A DNA stretch of 64,000 bases, from assembly GCA_047967505.1 (NCBI GenBank), contig CM106540.1. One strand, written 5' to 3'. Source of the DNA: Dipteris shenzhenensis. Taxonomy: Eukaryota > Polypodiophyta > Polypodiopsida > Gleicheniales. A program made the position numbers and the translations under genes. Positions 34,366 through 45,720 of this stretch are shown here, piece by piece. The first letter of the stretch is position 1, and each line of letters starts with the position of its first letter. The notes beneath the pieces were generated by a model. It ran no database searches and was not told where the DNA came from. It was given only the letters and a program-made list of their open reading frames with translations.

Positions 34366-34740
34366 AATTTTGGGTGGAATTTTTGACTTCCTAAATAGTT
34401 TTAAGATGGAGGGGAATGTTGGGATCCCTCCATGGAACAAAGTTATAAAGGAACACTTGGGCTACAATATAGCCATATGGGGCTATTATTGGTTTGGTGA
34501 TGATGGGACTATTATTTTCCCATTTGCAAGAAGGCAAATGCTTGCTTTATTTTATTATTTTTGCCTTTTTGCATGACTTCACATACAACATCACTATTTA
34601 TCTTAATGTCCTTCCAGTCAAAAAATTAATGTTTGATTTGTTTATGGACCATGTATTTCTTAGATGGACCATGTTCAATGTGTTACTTGATAGGATAGGC
34701 ATGCAACATCATGTTTTCAATTGCATGTTGGAATCATGAC
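34366..34740 (+). pseudogene. Second, degenerate copy of the methyltransferase-like region
   Basis: The frame from about 34366 reads 'FDFLNSFKMEGNVGIPPWNKVIKEHLGYNIAI', which lines up with 'LDFLTGFEICGDVGIPSWNRLIEDHLKYGIAI' from 31900-32010 of the larger gene. It is followed by a 'DDGTIIF' counterpart of 'DDGWLVL' and, after a short gap, 'DHVFLRWTMFNVL', matching 'DHVLHGWNDMFV'. Stops at about 34576 and 34738 break it. The shared DFL shows that absence of a D-P-P-Y motif at this place is common to both copies. The upstream ParB-like part is not visible here. Confidence 0.6.
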
Positions 34741-34778
34741 TTTAACTATATAAAGTGTACTCTATTGGTTTTCACTAC

Positions 34779-34832
34779 TCGCTTTTCTTACCTCGCTCGG
34801 TTTTCATCGCTCGCCTTATCGCCTGTCTCTAG
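34779..34832. repeat. CTCGC-rich terminus like the fold-back element's ends
   Basis: 'actcgcttttcttacctcgctcgg...atcgctcgcc' resembles, in orientation, the complement of the left terminus of the fold-back element at 21797-21850. It lies 40 bases after the degenerate methyltransferase-like copy. It may be the right end of an element containing that copy; no matching left end was found. Confidence 0.4.
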
Positions 34833-34835
34833 TGA

Positions 34836-35330
34836 GATATGGATCGAAGTCCGTGGGAGAAGTAATATAAAATAGGTGGAGATGGATATTATATTGGGTT
34901 ATTCTCTCCATATAGGATAGGCCCATGTGGGGGAGGTATAGATAGTCCAAGGATGCAAGCTAAATAATGGGGAAAGTAGGATGAGGTGGCAAGATTCCTT
35001 GTGCCAACCCTCCACTTGTCCTCCTAGATGTTTGAACGTATTATAAAATTGGGAAGAGATCAAGGGAGTATCATAGACTTGGGATATGGGAGTTGATATA
35101 TGTGGAAAAATGTGGCCAAGCGTTATCGCACACAATTGAGAGTGCGTAACTTCCTAGCCCACATGGGAGACTCTTCCACACACAACATGCATGTGGGAGG
35201 ATTCATTTATTGGGAGAGACCCTCTCTCCTGGCTATAAAAGGAGGGGGCTATTCCTTGATGAGACATGCTCATTCTTGTAAAGCCACCTAGCTAGTACTT
35301 TGATTTCTCCCTTCCCTTCCTTTCAAAATA
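34836..35330 (+). repeat. LTR-like sequence with TATA box
   Basis: Contains 'ggctataaaagg' (about 35231-35242), a good TATA box, and upstream 'gaggtggcaagattccttgtgcca', which recalls 'gaggtggcatggcatgaccatgtgcca' in the gypsy 3' LTR at 21646. No internal gypsy or copia domains adjoin it, so it may be a solo LTR or fragment. Ends are undefined. Confidence 0.4.
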
Positions 35331-35647
35331 AAGCATGGTCCTCTTCCCTTGATGGCTCCATCTTTACATTCCTCCTCCCATCATGTACATGCTTCTCTTC
35401 CCCCTCTCCCTTTCCCCTTGTGTCATAGTCTCCCTCTTCATTCCCTCCCCTTCTAATTCCTTTTCCCCTCCCATGATAACGTTTCACCCTTACATTCTCC
35501 TTTCCTCTATGGCCCTCGAGCATCGCCATGCTTAGCCTCTAGCCTCTAGTCTTGATTTCTTTTCCAGCTAATACCATCCAAACATGTTGAATACAGTCCC
35601 CCTTAATCTGGAGGCTATGGAAGGAGCAAGGGAATGAGGTGGAGCTA
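35331..35647. other. Pyrimidine-rich spacer
   Basis: C/T-rich on the plus strand ('ctcttccccctctcccttt'). The minus-strand charged frame of 68 residues is a composition artefact. No feature is supported. Confidence 0.5.
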
Positions 35648-35941
35648 TGTTGGTGTAGGGGGCTTAAGAGGCCCTCATGCTAGTGGGTTCTTGCATTTCC
35701 TCGTTCAAGCTCTTGGTCTCATTTGAACTAGAGGGATCACTACATCAGGGCCCTAACTGAGAGATCTCAAACAAAGGAAGTGGAACAAAAATTGATGAGA
35801 GAAGGAGAGCACATAAGAGAGAGTGGACATTTGTTTGGTGGGTACAGAACACCCTAATCTTCTATGTCATCCATATATATATGTGTTTGAGTATTGTACA
35901 TAACTGGGGTTAAGGCATAGTGGCCTTTAACCCCCACAACA
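35648..35941 (-). repeat. Copia 3' LTR with polypurine tract
   Basis: Minus strand starts TGTTGTGGGGG at 35941 and ends CTACACCAACA at 35648, giving TG...CA ends with a 5-base inverted match (TGTTG/CAACA), 294 bases. The polypurine tract GGCCTTTAAGTGGGA (35942-35956) abuts its start. 'catatatatatgg' near 35875 is a possible TATA box. The borders come from these signals only, because no second LTR remains. Confidence 0.6.
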
Positions 35942-36164
35942 TCCCACTTAAAGGCCAATGTGCCTTGAAAGGAGAATAGCCAGTGAGCATACTATCCAAT
36001 GCCCATCAATACACGACAATACTTAAACCACTGACTAAGTAGATTCTTTATCAGCATATCAATAGAGTTATCATCTATATACAGCTTGATAAGCTCTATG
36101 CGCTTGTCTTCAAGAAGATCCCTAATAAAATGGTACCATACCTCAGTGTTGGGGGGCATCACTA

Positions 36165-36405
36165 AGAAATATATAAGATAACATGTGCAATCAATGGAAG
36201 GGGTTTAAGTTTTTAATGGAGTTACAAAAAATATACGTATATAAGGGGATTTTTAATTCAAAAAGTGAAAATTTTCATACATAAGGGATACTTTAATCAT
36301 CTCAAAATCTATAGAAGGGATGTATGTTAGTTTAAAAAATCCTTAAGTAGGAGGTTTTTGTAATACCCTCTTGATTGCACATGCTATATGGTGTTTAATA
36401 CATAG
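36165..36405. mobile_element. MITE-like insertion in the copia element
   Basis: Ends are inverted: 'aacatgtgcaatcaa' (about 36181-36195) and 'ttgattgcacatgct' (about 36371-36385). The inside is AT-rich and non-coding and separates the RNase H end from the polypurine side. Target duplications were not clear. Confidence 0.5.
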
Positions 36406-36809
36406 TGCCCCCTCAAGACCTCAATGTGTTTGGGCTTTGCGTGAAAGACGGGATTCCGTGCTATCTGAATATCACTCATAGAATCACTATGCAATGTCGA
36501 TACACTTGTATGAATCCCCAAATCTCCCACTAGTCGATCAAGCCATATAGCCTCCTTGCAACCCTCTGTGGCTGCAACATACTCAGCCTCTATGGTAGAC
36601 AAAGCAATGCACTTCTCTACACGAGACATCCACAACACTGCACCACCTACAAAGGTGAACATATAACCAGAAGTGGCTCTCCTGCTATCCACATGTCCTA
36701 CATGTTTTGAATCTATGTACCCAAGTACATGCATCTCTCCTCTACCAAAGTAGATGCACATCTCCTTGGTACCCTTCATGAACCGCATGATGCACTTAAT
36801 TGCCTCCAA
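36384..36809 (-). pseudogene. Copia RNase H and RT C-terminus
   Basis: Reads 'AIKCIMRFMKGTKEMCIYFG', then 'YIDSKHVGHVDSRRATSGYM' (usually D-x-D-W-A-G at this place; here H-V-G-H), 'ALSTIEAEYVAATEGCKEAIWL', 'LHSDSMSDIQIARNPVFHAK' and 'KHIEVLRGHYV'. The RNase H acidic residues (YIDS, STIEAEY, HSDS) remain. Stops in neighbouring frames show decay. Confidence 0.8.
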
Positions 36810-36835
36810 TTCCTATTTCTTGGATTAGCCATATA

Positions 36836-37400
36836 TCAGCTAACAACTCCCACTACAAATGCAATGTCCAGTCTCGTAGCTATCATAGCACACATAAGAC
36901 TCCCAACCACTAATGAATAAGGAACCTTGGCCATCATGGCCCTATCCTCACCTGATTTGGGACTATTTTCCTGACTCATTTTCACATAGAGAGGAGTACT
37001 TACTTCCTTGCCCCCCTCCATATTGAAATGCTCCAATACTTTTATAACATATGCCTTCCATCAAAGCCAAAGGATTTTCCTACTCTTGTCATGCATGATG
37101 TGCATACCAGTAATATGACCTAGAGGTCCCAAATCCTTCATGTCAAAGGCCTCATGTAGCTTGTCCTTCAATGCATCTAGCTCACAAGTGTTATTGCTAG
37201 CCAATAGAATATCATCCACATAAAGTCCTAGGAGTATGAGGCTATTATCCTTAGCCCATTTAGTGTGGAGGTATTGATCAATCTCACTTCTTCTAAAACC
37301 TTGGGACCAAATGAAAGCATCAAACTTTTGATACCATTCTCTAGGCACTTGCTTAAGGCCATAAAATCTCTTGACGGCCCCAAATTGATGTTGCTAGTCA
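36836..37400 (-). pseudogene. Copia reverse transcriptase C-terminal half
   Basis: Contains 'FYGLKQVPREWYQKFDAF', the catalytic 'LYVDDILLAS' (YVDD intact), 'DMKDLGPLGHITGMHI' and, after a frame break near 37050, 'VPYSLVVGSLMCAMIATRLD'. The upstream half of RT, integrase, protease and gag are missing. Confidence 0.82.
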
Positions 37401-38129
37401 TAGACATGGTTCTAGAAATGTACTCAAAGGGTCTGTGAAATCACTATCTGAATCAACTACAAAATACTGACTCTATCAACTAAAATTTGAACTATCAGGG
37501 TGAAGATAAAACTACATTATATAATCCAATCTATTACAAGGCTTGTGGCAAATGATGCTAGGAATAGCCAAGAGGATTTACAAGGCTTGAAATGATGTGC
37601 ACAATGCCAAAAAATAGCCAAAATAGGCTTTACAGTGATGGCATGTGTGTGTGAAATCAAAGCATGTGCAATCTGCCCATTGATCAATTGGTCAACGTCT
37701 CTAATCACTCTGAAGTATGCTCACTGAACTATGGAACATCGGGTTAGAGGTAATGTGATGATGTGAAACTGCATGTGAGTGAAGGGACTGACTCTAAATA
37801 GGAACTATTTAGGAATTTTTTGGCATGGCTTCGATTGGTTGCTTTGGAGTTCTCACCACTATGGATGATCTACTATACTATGAACTAGATGTAGACCAAC
37901 TATCTAGCAATGAAAAATCAGCAAATATTTTCCTTTCTTTGTTTGTTTCAAGTGCTGGGTCAATGTAGAGGTTGATGTCCATGAAAGAAGTGGATTTTTT
38001 GCTAAGGCTCAAAAGTATGTGATACTTGTGCCAAAATGTGTGCATGATGTGAAAGCGTGTAGAGCATAAAAAATCAAGCGTTTTTCTTTTTTGGTGCACC
38101 CTCAAATTCTTCCTGGATCAAGAGATACA
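37401..38129. other. Spacer, nothing identified
   Basis: Moderately AT-rich, with short open frames on the minus strand that resemble no family I know. Confidence 0.45.
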
Positions 38130-38600
38130 ACATGATCTAGGTGGAGGAGCCAAAAGGATGAAAATTATGAGGTGGCAAGAGGGGGTCACATGCAAAAATA
38201 GTGCTTGTGGAGATTTGTGCCCGTAGAGCACTAGTGAGGCGGCAACTTGGTTCACATGTAGCGCATAGTGTGCCTATAGAGGGATTGTGCCTTAGTCCCA
38301 TGTGGCCAATGATGAGGTGGCAACAGCTAACTAGACTTGAAGACATGGAAGTGTTGACATGGCCCAATGAAATGGCCTAATGACATGGATGATGACATGG
38401 ACATGCTGACATTTATGTGTAGAGGTGGTAGTGATGTCAACTGATGACATGGCTTGGGCATTGACGTAGTGGATGACTTGGCATGCTGAGTCATAGTGTT
38501 GATGTGGCAAGTGACCGCCATGTGTCAATGATGACATGTGAGGTTGAAGACCTTATCAAGTGATGACGTGGTGGATCATGCTCCACGTGGCCTTGTGTAG
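38130..38600. repeat. Degenerate GATGACATGG repeats
   Basis: 'gatgacatgg', 'gatgacgtgg' and 'gaggtggcaa' variants recur every 15-40 bases. Several contain TGACGTGG, a bZIP-type core, but their number and degeneracy suggest repeat decay rather than regulation. Confidence 0.5.
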
Positions 38601-40366
38601 ACCTTATCTACCCCGTGGAAGATACAAGATAAGCATCCACATATCAGATAGATAGTGAACGGAATCAAGAAGATGCTATCAAAATCTTACAAATATTTCA
38701 TCTTTCATCGATGTGGAGAAACGAGGTTGCATCATGAATCGAGTCGGCTTGTAGAGAACAAGGCTATTTGTGGAGCCACCAATCGATTGATGGTGTCCAT
38801 CGGGTCACCCATGGAGGAGCGTTGTGGAGTCTTATGATAGAGTTGCCAATCAAGGGCACCATTTCGTGGACTAACGAGTGTTATAGGAGCCAGGGAGATG
38901 AGGTAGGAGTAGGTGATCTTGGCATGAACTACTATAGAGAGTCATTGCAAAGGAGACTCATGGTGGGAGAGTAGCATTTGTAGGCACACATGCTGGTAGA
39001 AGGAGTCCATCACCTAGAAGTTGTTCATGGAGCATGTTGGGTGGCCCATGGGAATTCGTAGTTGTAGTAGCCACCAAGGTTGGAGCTTGCACATCATAGT
39101 CATTTTTTCAGTATATAGGAGTCAAAACTCTCTCTCTCTCACTTGGATGGAAATCCTTAAAGGAATGGATGAAAATTTCTCTCAAATGGATGGAATTTTC
39201 TCTATCACTCAACAAAAGTGAAAGAACACTCAATCTCTCAATCTCTCACACAAGGACGGTGGCTCAATGGAAGGCAAAACCATGATTTGAGACCATGACA
39301 AAATATAGGAATAGGGTTAGGGCATCTAACCCTTTCCTTTATAGCACTCTATTGGGTTAGTTCTAATGCACATATTGAATACATGATGCTGAGCATGGTT
39401 CCTCAACAGGGGTTGGACGACCAAACCTCCACATCATGTTGGAGAAGGTTTCCCTAATTTGAGTTGTCGTAGAGTGGGTAGAGTAGGGGATTCAAGGTGG
39501 ACCAAACTAGATTTGAGAGCCATAGAGGCTCTTGAGATTTGGGTCTTCACCCATCTCTCCTTCAAAACTCATAAAATTCTCTGAGCTAGGGATATCGGCC
39601 TCTAAAGTCCCATGCATAGAGTGTGAGCTCAAGGTTGCATTCCTTGATTGGATAGAGGCAAAACATGGTAAGTGACTAGACAAGATGTTGTTAGAGGCAC
39701 TATCTTTTGGGTCGGTGTCAGCTGCAAAGCACCCTTTAGGACCTCACGTGCATGTAGGTGATTCAAGATAGGTGAACATTGGGGTAGCTACAAGATGTAG
39801 AGAGAATTGAGAGTCAATTGTCAGTGACCAACTTATTCAATGTGGCATTGAACTAGCTATAGTTCAACAATGTTGAATTATTTTAGAAATGTTGAATTAG
39901 ATTTAATTTAGCGGCATTGAATTAGCATTATTTCAAAGTCATTGTTTTCCTACCTAGTTTTGGCCTCAACTTGTTGATTATGACTTAGACCTACTCTTAA
40001 TGATTGCCCAAATGATTTAATAAGAAAAAAATCCATCAATGCATGGACGAAGAAAGAAACAATGACCTTATTTTTCACCCTTTTATTGTAATGTGCTTAT
40101 GCATGTAGAGGAATTTTTTCAAAACATTTTAGGGGATAAATCAGCACGATAATTATATGTCCTCTCTCAACCAAAAATATGTTAAGTACACAATTGTACC
40201 TGAGCCATGTAGATACGTAGGGAAAAGATGTGGTTATTTCTTAAGCTTTTGCTCCTCAAGGAAAGGTAGTGTAGCGTGGATTCACAAGTGCCAAGATAAC
40301 TAGGTAGCAAGTAGGGGAAATGTTTCAAGCAATCAGTAGCAATAGGTGCATCATCTTCTTATATAC
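38601..40366. other. Long spacer without a supported gene
   Basis: 39100-39300 holds (TC)n and 'gatggaatttctctcaaatgg' near-repeats. 39820-39930 has 'gaattagattta' repeats. Nothing codes convincingly. It may include decayed LTR sequence. Confidence 0.45.
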
Positions 40367-40671
40367 TGTGACATGAAGTTGGGGGTAATACACTTCACGC
40401 ACCTCTTCTTCCTGCTACTTTCAAACTGAGTGATAGAGATATTCATCATTGGGAAAGGGACATTAAAAAGAAGCTTTTATACCAAGAGACCACACCATAC
40501 TATCCTCCCTTATATGAGAATGAAGACATCACAAGTGATGTTGTACTCAAGCATAAGGAGAAGGAAAGAATCAATGGAGGCCATAATCTTAGCAAGTTAG
40601 TCTGTGCCAAAGAGAAGAGCGATATGTTGTTAAAAGAAGATCTTGCAGCTCAACATGACATGAACTGATAT
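40367..40671 (+). pseudogene. Unidentified coding fragment
   Basis: An open plus-strand frame of about 100 residues without an ATG near its start reads 'HAPLLPATFKLSDRDIHHWE' and 'PYYPPLYENEDITSDVVLKH', ending TGA at 40669-40671. The amino-acid mix looks like real protein. No family recognised. It could be the last exon of an unknown gene or a retroelement fragment. Confidence 0.3.
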
Positions 40672-41149
40672 ATATCGAGGAGTTTGAAGGGGATGATTGG
40701 GTCGGATGGGTAGGTTCCGAGGAAACATTGCACCTCCTTCAGAGATACCTTTACAATTATCTCAAACACTCTCCAAAATATCATAAGACACAGAGACCCA
40801 CAACTTTCAGCAAAGACATGATATCAAATATTCAAACACATATTGAGATGCACCTTGAATTGAGCTTCACTCTGATATAAGTTTCATAAGAAACAGAGAA
40901 GCGGTTGGAAAGATATGAGCAGTTTACTGGATGGGGGGTAAAAACTATCTCCATGCTTAGACTTCATCAATGATCCAAGTCCCATAGAGGTCACTTGAGA
41001 GGGAAGGAAGAGCTCCATTTGTGGCTTGGGAAATAGATAAACCATGTATGCGCAATGAGCAGCCAAATAGACAACACTTTTGAGCACTTTGGAAGAGAAA
41101 ACAATGGAAAAGGAAAGAGACATTCAAGAGAGAGAACCTAAAGTGACCT

Positions 41150-42041
41150 TCATTACCAATAGAGCAAGACTCCACTCCAATGCAACTCAAAATACTATAA
41201 ACACAAGGGAGAAGAAGAGGTTTTATACATACAAGAGGGAGCAGAAGCTCCAAGACTACTCATAGAGAGAGAATGAGCTAGAGAGACATGGGCTCAAGAG
41301 TCTACATAAGAGAATATCTACAAGAGGGAGAGAAGGCTCATGGAAGAGGCTTGAGGATACTAGAGCTACAGAAACATGAGGCCTAATGGTGGAAGAGATG
41401 ATGAACAAGGGAGAAGAGGGCTCCTTTTACAGAGATTTATCACCCTCCTTCACCCATTTACAATTACAGCCTGTAGATTCCTTTCCCCATCAATCACATA
41501 AGCCCGTATGTCACCATCCATGTCCTTTTTGGCTACTCTTGCCATGTGTCCAATCAAAATATGCTTAAGACTCTTAAAATATTGAGAAGGTCAAGAGTCT
41601 CCCCACATGGAGCCCATAGGGACCCTCTCTTTTCCATATGTCCACATCCTCCTTATTCCACATAGGAATTCTAGAGGGATTCCTCTTGACTCCACACTCC
41701 TCCACATGCCTTCCACCACACAGTTGGCATGTGGCCTCTCTTATATTATTGGAATACATGGACATGAGCCCACCTCTTTATATGACTCACTCTTCCTATT
41801 TTCTAAAAACCCCATAATATCCCATACACAAATAACTCTCACCCCATACAAAGGTATTTATCATTCATACACATGGTATTTACAATGATCCAATCCACTC
41901 ATCCTCTCAATGCCATACAATATCATAGAAAATAGAAACAAGTGAGAGCCGCTAGGCTATCACCTCATACTCAAACTCTTATCAAACATAGAGAAAAACA
42001 ATACCAATGCCAAATAAGAAATATCAATTTTTGGTGTCACA
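41150..42041 (-). repeat. Tat-type gypsy 3' LTR (outer end undefined)
   Basis: Minus strand starts TGTGACACC at 42041, directly after a G-rich polypurine tract (ctgctggggggggaaaga, 42042-42058). A TATA-like 'tgtataaaacc' lies at about 41219-41230. The LTR probably continues below 41150 but no partner LTR exists to set the border. Confidence 0.5.
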
Positions 42042-42084
42042 TCTTTCCCCCCCCAGCAGATTCTTGCATGTCAGAGAGTGTGTA

Positions 42085-42470
42085 CTAGCCCTCATTAGTG
42101 CATCCGGGTATCACCCTACCGTCAACATCCTCAAGCTGATAGGTTCCGTTGGTGACTTTCATATACATCCTTATGGAGGCATGGCCAAAAGTAACCAATC
42201 TCTGCTTCTGTTGTGGAGTTAACCCTTGAGGAAACATGCCTTTTTTTACATATTGCTGAACATCTTGCAGTTCGGGCCATCTAATGTCTACCAAAGAAAC
42301 CACCCCCTAGCGTTGTACTACAATAGCTTGAGTAGCTAACTCATTTGTCCTTTGATTTTCTTTTCTGTTTATATGAACAAACTTGCAAAAATCAAAGTGA
42401 CTACATAGTGTCATAGCCTTTTGATTAAGCTCCTTCAAATGAGGACTTCTTGTCTTGTAATGCCCTTGAA
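42085..42470 (-). pseudogene. Tat second RNase H end and integrase stub
   Basis: Continues the second RNase H after a TAA at 42472: 'HINRKENQRTNELATQAI' is the typical last motif. A shifted frame then gives 'RWPELQDVQQYVKKGMFPQG' and 'YQLEDVDGRVIPGCTNEG', which resembles the segment leading into the integrase zinc finger. Sequence homologous to the integrase catalytic core is missing between this point and the polypurine tract. Confidence 0.65.
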
Positions 42471-42471
42471 T

Positions 42472-43233
42472 TTACTTTATAATAAGTTGAGAATCTCCTC
42501 TTACTTCCAATTCTTTAACTTGACTTTGAAGACAACCCTCCAAACCAAGAATCAAAGCATTATACTCAGATGCATTGTTAGTTGTGATACCTGGAAACTC
42601 TTGTCCTCTTGCCCACACCTCTTGACCTTCAGAATTCATCAAGACTATCCCCCTGGCTCCTTGTTGGCATGGACTAAAAGCCCCATCAAAATACAAGACA
42701 AAAGCTGTTGGTGGTGTCTCCCTTTCATCATTAATGTCCTCCTTATATTTCTTTTCTTCTCTTAGATCCTGCCATCGTGTGAGCAAATCTGCTATAGTGG
42801 ACCTAGTGGTATTTTCAATGACAAAAGAGAAAGAGGACTCTTGAAGCTCTGACAACCATTTTGCAAATCTCCCCCCAGGATTAGGCTTGCGAACTAGATA
42901 TGCTAATACAGACTGAGAGGTAAGGAAGAAAAATGGCCGAGATAATAAATAGGAGTGAAACTTTTTGACTAAAAACATCAAAGAGAGGGCTTGTTGCTCC
43001 ATTTCTTCATACCTTATTTCCACCTCTATAAGTTTTCGGCTTGCATAATAGATGGGTTGCATTCTACCTGCCTCTCTTTTTTGTAGCAATACAACACCAA
43101 CTGAATGCAAAGATAGACTTGGACTTACCTTATTTACATAAAAGTCTTGAGACCAATTAGGGGGCTTCAATATTGGGCCCTTACTCATGGCCTCCTTAAG
43201 TTGCTGAAAAGACTCTTGTTGCTCCACACCCCA
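42472..43233 (-). pseudogene. Tat RNase H plus archaeal-type RNase H
   Basis: First RNase H: 'QQESFQQLKEAMSKGPILK', 'GVVLLQKREAGRMQPIYYAS', 'EIRYEEMEQQALSLMFLVKK', 'FFFLTSQSVLAYL'. After a linker a second RNase H follows: 'LYFDGAFSPCQQGARGIVL', 'TTNNASEYNALILGLE', 'LEVRGDSQLII', with the D, E, D residues kept. A stop at 43234-43236 separates it from RT in the same frame, and another ends it at 42472. Confidence 0.85.
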
Positions 43234-43866
43234 TTAGAAAGAAACTCGTTTTCTTTTCAACAAGTTCATTGGATGCACTATCTCTATGAAATCATAACAA
43301 AAGCATTGATAATACTTGCTCTTTCCTAGAATTTTGTGAACACCAGTGACACTCTCACAACTTGGCAATGCCATGATTGCTTGAACATTGTCATGATCAA
43401 TTTGCAAGCCTTCTTCAAACACAATATGGCACAATAAGACTACTTTTGTTTGAGCCAAATGACATTTGCTAGGATTTAGACACCCATTTGCTTCATCAAT
43501 CCTAGCTAAGGCCATCTTTAACTCTTCCATGTGATCTATGTGCAGAGAATGAATGCAAAAATCATCCAAAAACACCCTTATGAACTTTCCCAAGTAAGGC
43601 TCTAGCACTTGACTCATGAACCTTTGAAATATAGCTGGTGCATTGGTCAACCCAAAAGGCATCACTCTGTAAGCAAAAACTCCCCAAGGTGTGACAAATG
43701 AAGTTTTCTTTTGATCTTCCTCCTGAATACGAATTTGAAAGTACCCAGAATACCCATCACATATAGAATACATCTCATGCCATTCTACTTGGTCTAGTAT
43801 TTCATCTTGGAATGGCAAAGGAAAATGATCCCTCTTAGTGCATGCATTCAAAGGACGAAAGTCCAC
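43234..43866 (-). pseudogene. Tat reverse transcriptase
   Basis: Reads 'RDHFPLPFQDEILDQV', 'ICDGYSGYFQIRIQEEDQKK', 'VMPFGLTNAPAIFQRFMSQV' and catalytic 'VFLDDFCIHS' (FLDD). Then 'ANGCLNPSKCHL' and the thumb region. Upstream to 44130 the frame is broken by stops, but 'EWVSPVQCVPK'-type sequence is expected there. The domain itself is nearly undamaged over 210 residues. Confidence 0.87.
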
Positions 43867-44304
43867 ACAAACCTGCCACTACAGGAGATATCCATTTTGA
43901 ATCATCAATAGGAAAGATGAATCCCACCTCAAGTAGTTGTGTTACTTCTTTCTTTAGTGCCTCAGCTTGGATCACCCCCAATCACCTTAAGTATTGCACA
44001 ACTGGCTTCAACTCAATCTTGTGCTCCAAAAGAGAGACTGGTTGAACCTGTGAGTAGCTTGTTGCAAAGAGACATGGAAAATCATCTAACATATCGAGAA
44101 CATATCCAAGTATTGGAGCTTCTCACTACCTGATAGAGAATCACCAAGAAGCTCTTCATTGCTTTGGCATCGTTTAGTGTGCTCCACATCCTCCACATGA
44201 AGTGTCCCTACAAGGTCTTCTTGTACCACCACCTTGTTCCCTCCTGACTCATCCCACGATCAGCACCAAGACAAAGACCAAAGGCCACTCCTTCCACCTC
44301 ACCT

Positions 44305-44754
44305 CTAAGCTGGACTCCTCAGAGCTACACCCTGTCTCTTGCTTGAACTCTCTGATGTTGAAGACTCCTCCTTGACAACTTCCTTTTTGTAACTTCTAAT
44401 GCAGTAGTGCACATTCTTATCATTTCCTTGCAAAATCAATCCTCTAGTATCCCACTTTTGAATAGCCTTCATCTTGTGTAGACAAGGCCTTCCCAAAATC
44501 AATGGATAGGCACGTGTAGCATCTGGCTTGGTAGGGATCACCTAAAAAGTAGTCGGCATAAAAATTTTACATACATCCACTTCTAGGTTCTTCATAACTC
44601 CCAAGGTATTTACCCTAGTGTTGTCAGCCAATTTGATGCGATAATGAGAGATAGTACTAGAGTATTTTAAATCAACATCTATCATGGTCTTCTCACTCAT
44701 GACATTAATTGTAACATTAGAAATCACTTGACCATCAATGATCACATCAACCAT
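44305..44754 (-). pseudogene. Tat aspartic protease region
   Basis: Two adjacent open stretches: 'VDVIIDGQVISN' to 'NVMSEKTMIDVDLKYSST', 'NTRVNTLGVMKNLEVDV', then 'AYPLILGRPCLHKMKAIQKW'. The residues that normally carry the D-S/T-G loop just before 'NVMSEKT' are missing, so the active site appears deleted. The closing ILGRP motif is kept. Confidence 0.7.
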
Positions 44755-45045
44755 AGGTACATCATCACCAACATCTATATCTACCTTTTTAACAATAGGA
44801 ATGGCACTTTTCTTCTTTTTCTACTTTGACACTCTTGTGCTTTGCTAGCTTTTTCCATTCCTTCCTTAGTTTTGGAGACAAAGCAACTAATTGACCAAAG
44901 GTGATATGAGCTTCCTTTTCTTTAAGGTCGGACAACAAGTCATAGCTTCCAATGCCTTGTCCTAAAGGAAAGTTTGACTGGCTAATTCTCTTTCTAGATG
45001 CCTTCTTTTTCTTACTATGGTGTTCTTCTTCCTGATGTTCCTAAT

Positions 45046-45366
45046 CTACTTCTTCCTTGCTTTCTTCTTCTTCTTTGCTTTACCATGCCCCTGTTTAGCC
45101 ATCATTACCTCTCTTTCCTCATCACCTGAAGAAGCTTCTAACAAGGATACTTGTTTTTCTTCTTTCTTTCTCAATCTAGGACACTCGGGGCTATAGTGAC
45201 CTTTTTCATTACATTCATAGCAAGTGACCCCACTCTTATCTCGAGGCCTATCTTCACCCTTTGGTGCTCTAGGTTGTCGGGCATTAATCAAATGCAATTT
45301 CAAATCAGCAAACTCTACCATGAATTGGGAGATATTATCATCTAACTCAAAGGACTTTGGTACCTG
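45046..45366 (-). pseudogene. Tat gag C-terminal part with zinc knuckle
   Basis: Starts at the copia junction and reads 'KSFELDDNISQFMVEFADLK', then an intact C-x2-C-x4-H-x4-C knuckle, 'CYECNEKGHYSPEC', and an extremely lysine-rich end. Removing the copia element and one copy of AGGAG would place this in frame with gag at 49528-50107. Confidence 0.8.
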
Positions 45367-45371
45367 AGGAG
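45367..45371. repeat. Target-site duplication, left copy
   Basis: AGGAG directly before the TG of the copia LTR at 45372, matched by AGGAG at 49523-49527. Confidence 0.9.
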
Positions 45372-45720
45372 TGTAAAGATAGTGGGAGAGAGGGAGGAGT
45401 CTCACTTGCAGCTTTCTCACATACACAATGGGGGAATATACACAAAGGTGGAGGCTAAAAATAGTTTTCCTCTTCTTAGTTGTGAAAGCCAAAAGAACTC
45501 TAGTACAAAGAAATAGAAGAACCCTATATGTGAGTCTCAAACCAAACTCAGCTAACTAAGGTGGCATACTAACTGAGCCACAAACTAGAGTAGATAAGGA
45601 TAGCTGCCATCCAGCTATTATCCATGGGCGGTGTACCACCGCATCTGCAGCTAACAAGTCGGTGACATAAATCACAACGATCACCCTGGCATATCATGAG
45701 TGGAGCTCGATATCTCAACA
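45372..45720 (-). repeat. Copia 3' LTR
   Basis: 349 bases, minus strand TGTTGAGATATC...CTATCTTTACA, bordered inside by the purine tract TTGAGCTTGAGGGGGAG. Confidence 0.93.

Larger units (their letters stand above)
35648..37400 (-). mobile_element. Truncated copia element (RT end, RNase H, 3' LTR)
   Basis: Minus-strand order is RT, RNase H, polypurine tract, 3' LTR. The 5' portion is lost at about 37400, just upstream of 'RFYGLKQVPREWYQKF'. The sequence differs clearly from the copia family at 45-49 kb, so this is another lineage. A small inverted-repeat insertion lies downstream of the RNase H. Confidence 0.85.

Noticed and set aside
38130-38600. Cluster of TGACGTGG motifs as a regulatory region
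   Set aside because: The motifs belong to a degenerate tandem repeat (gatgacatgg) and no gene start lies nearby.
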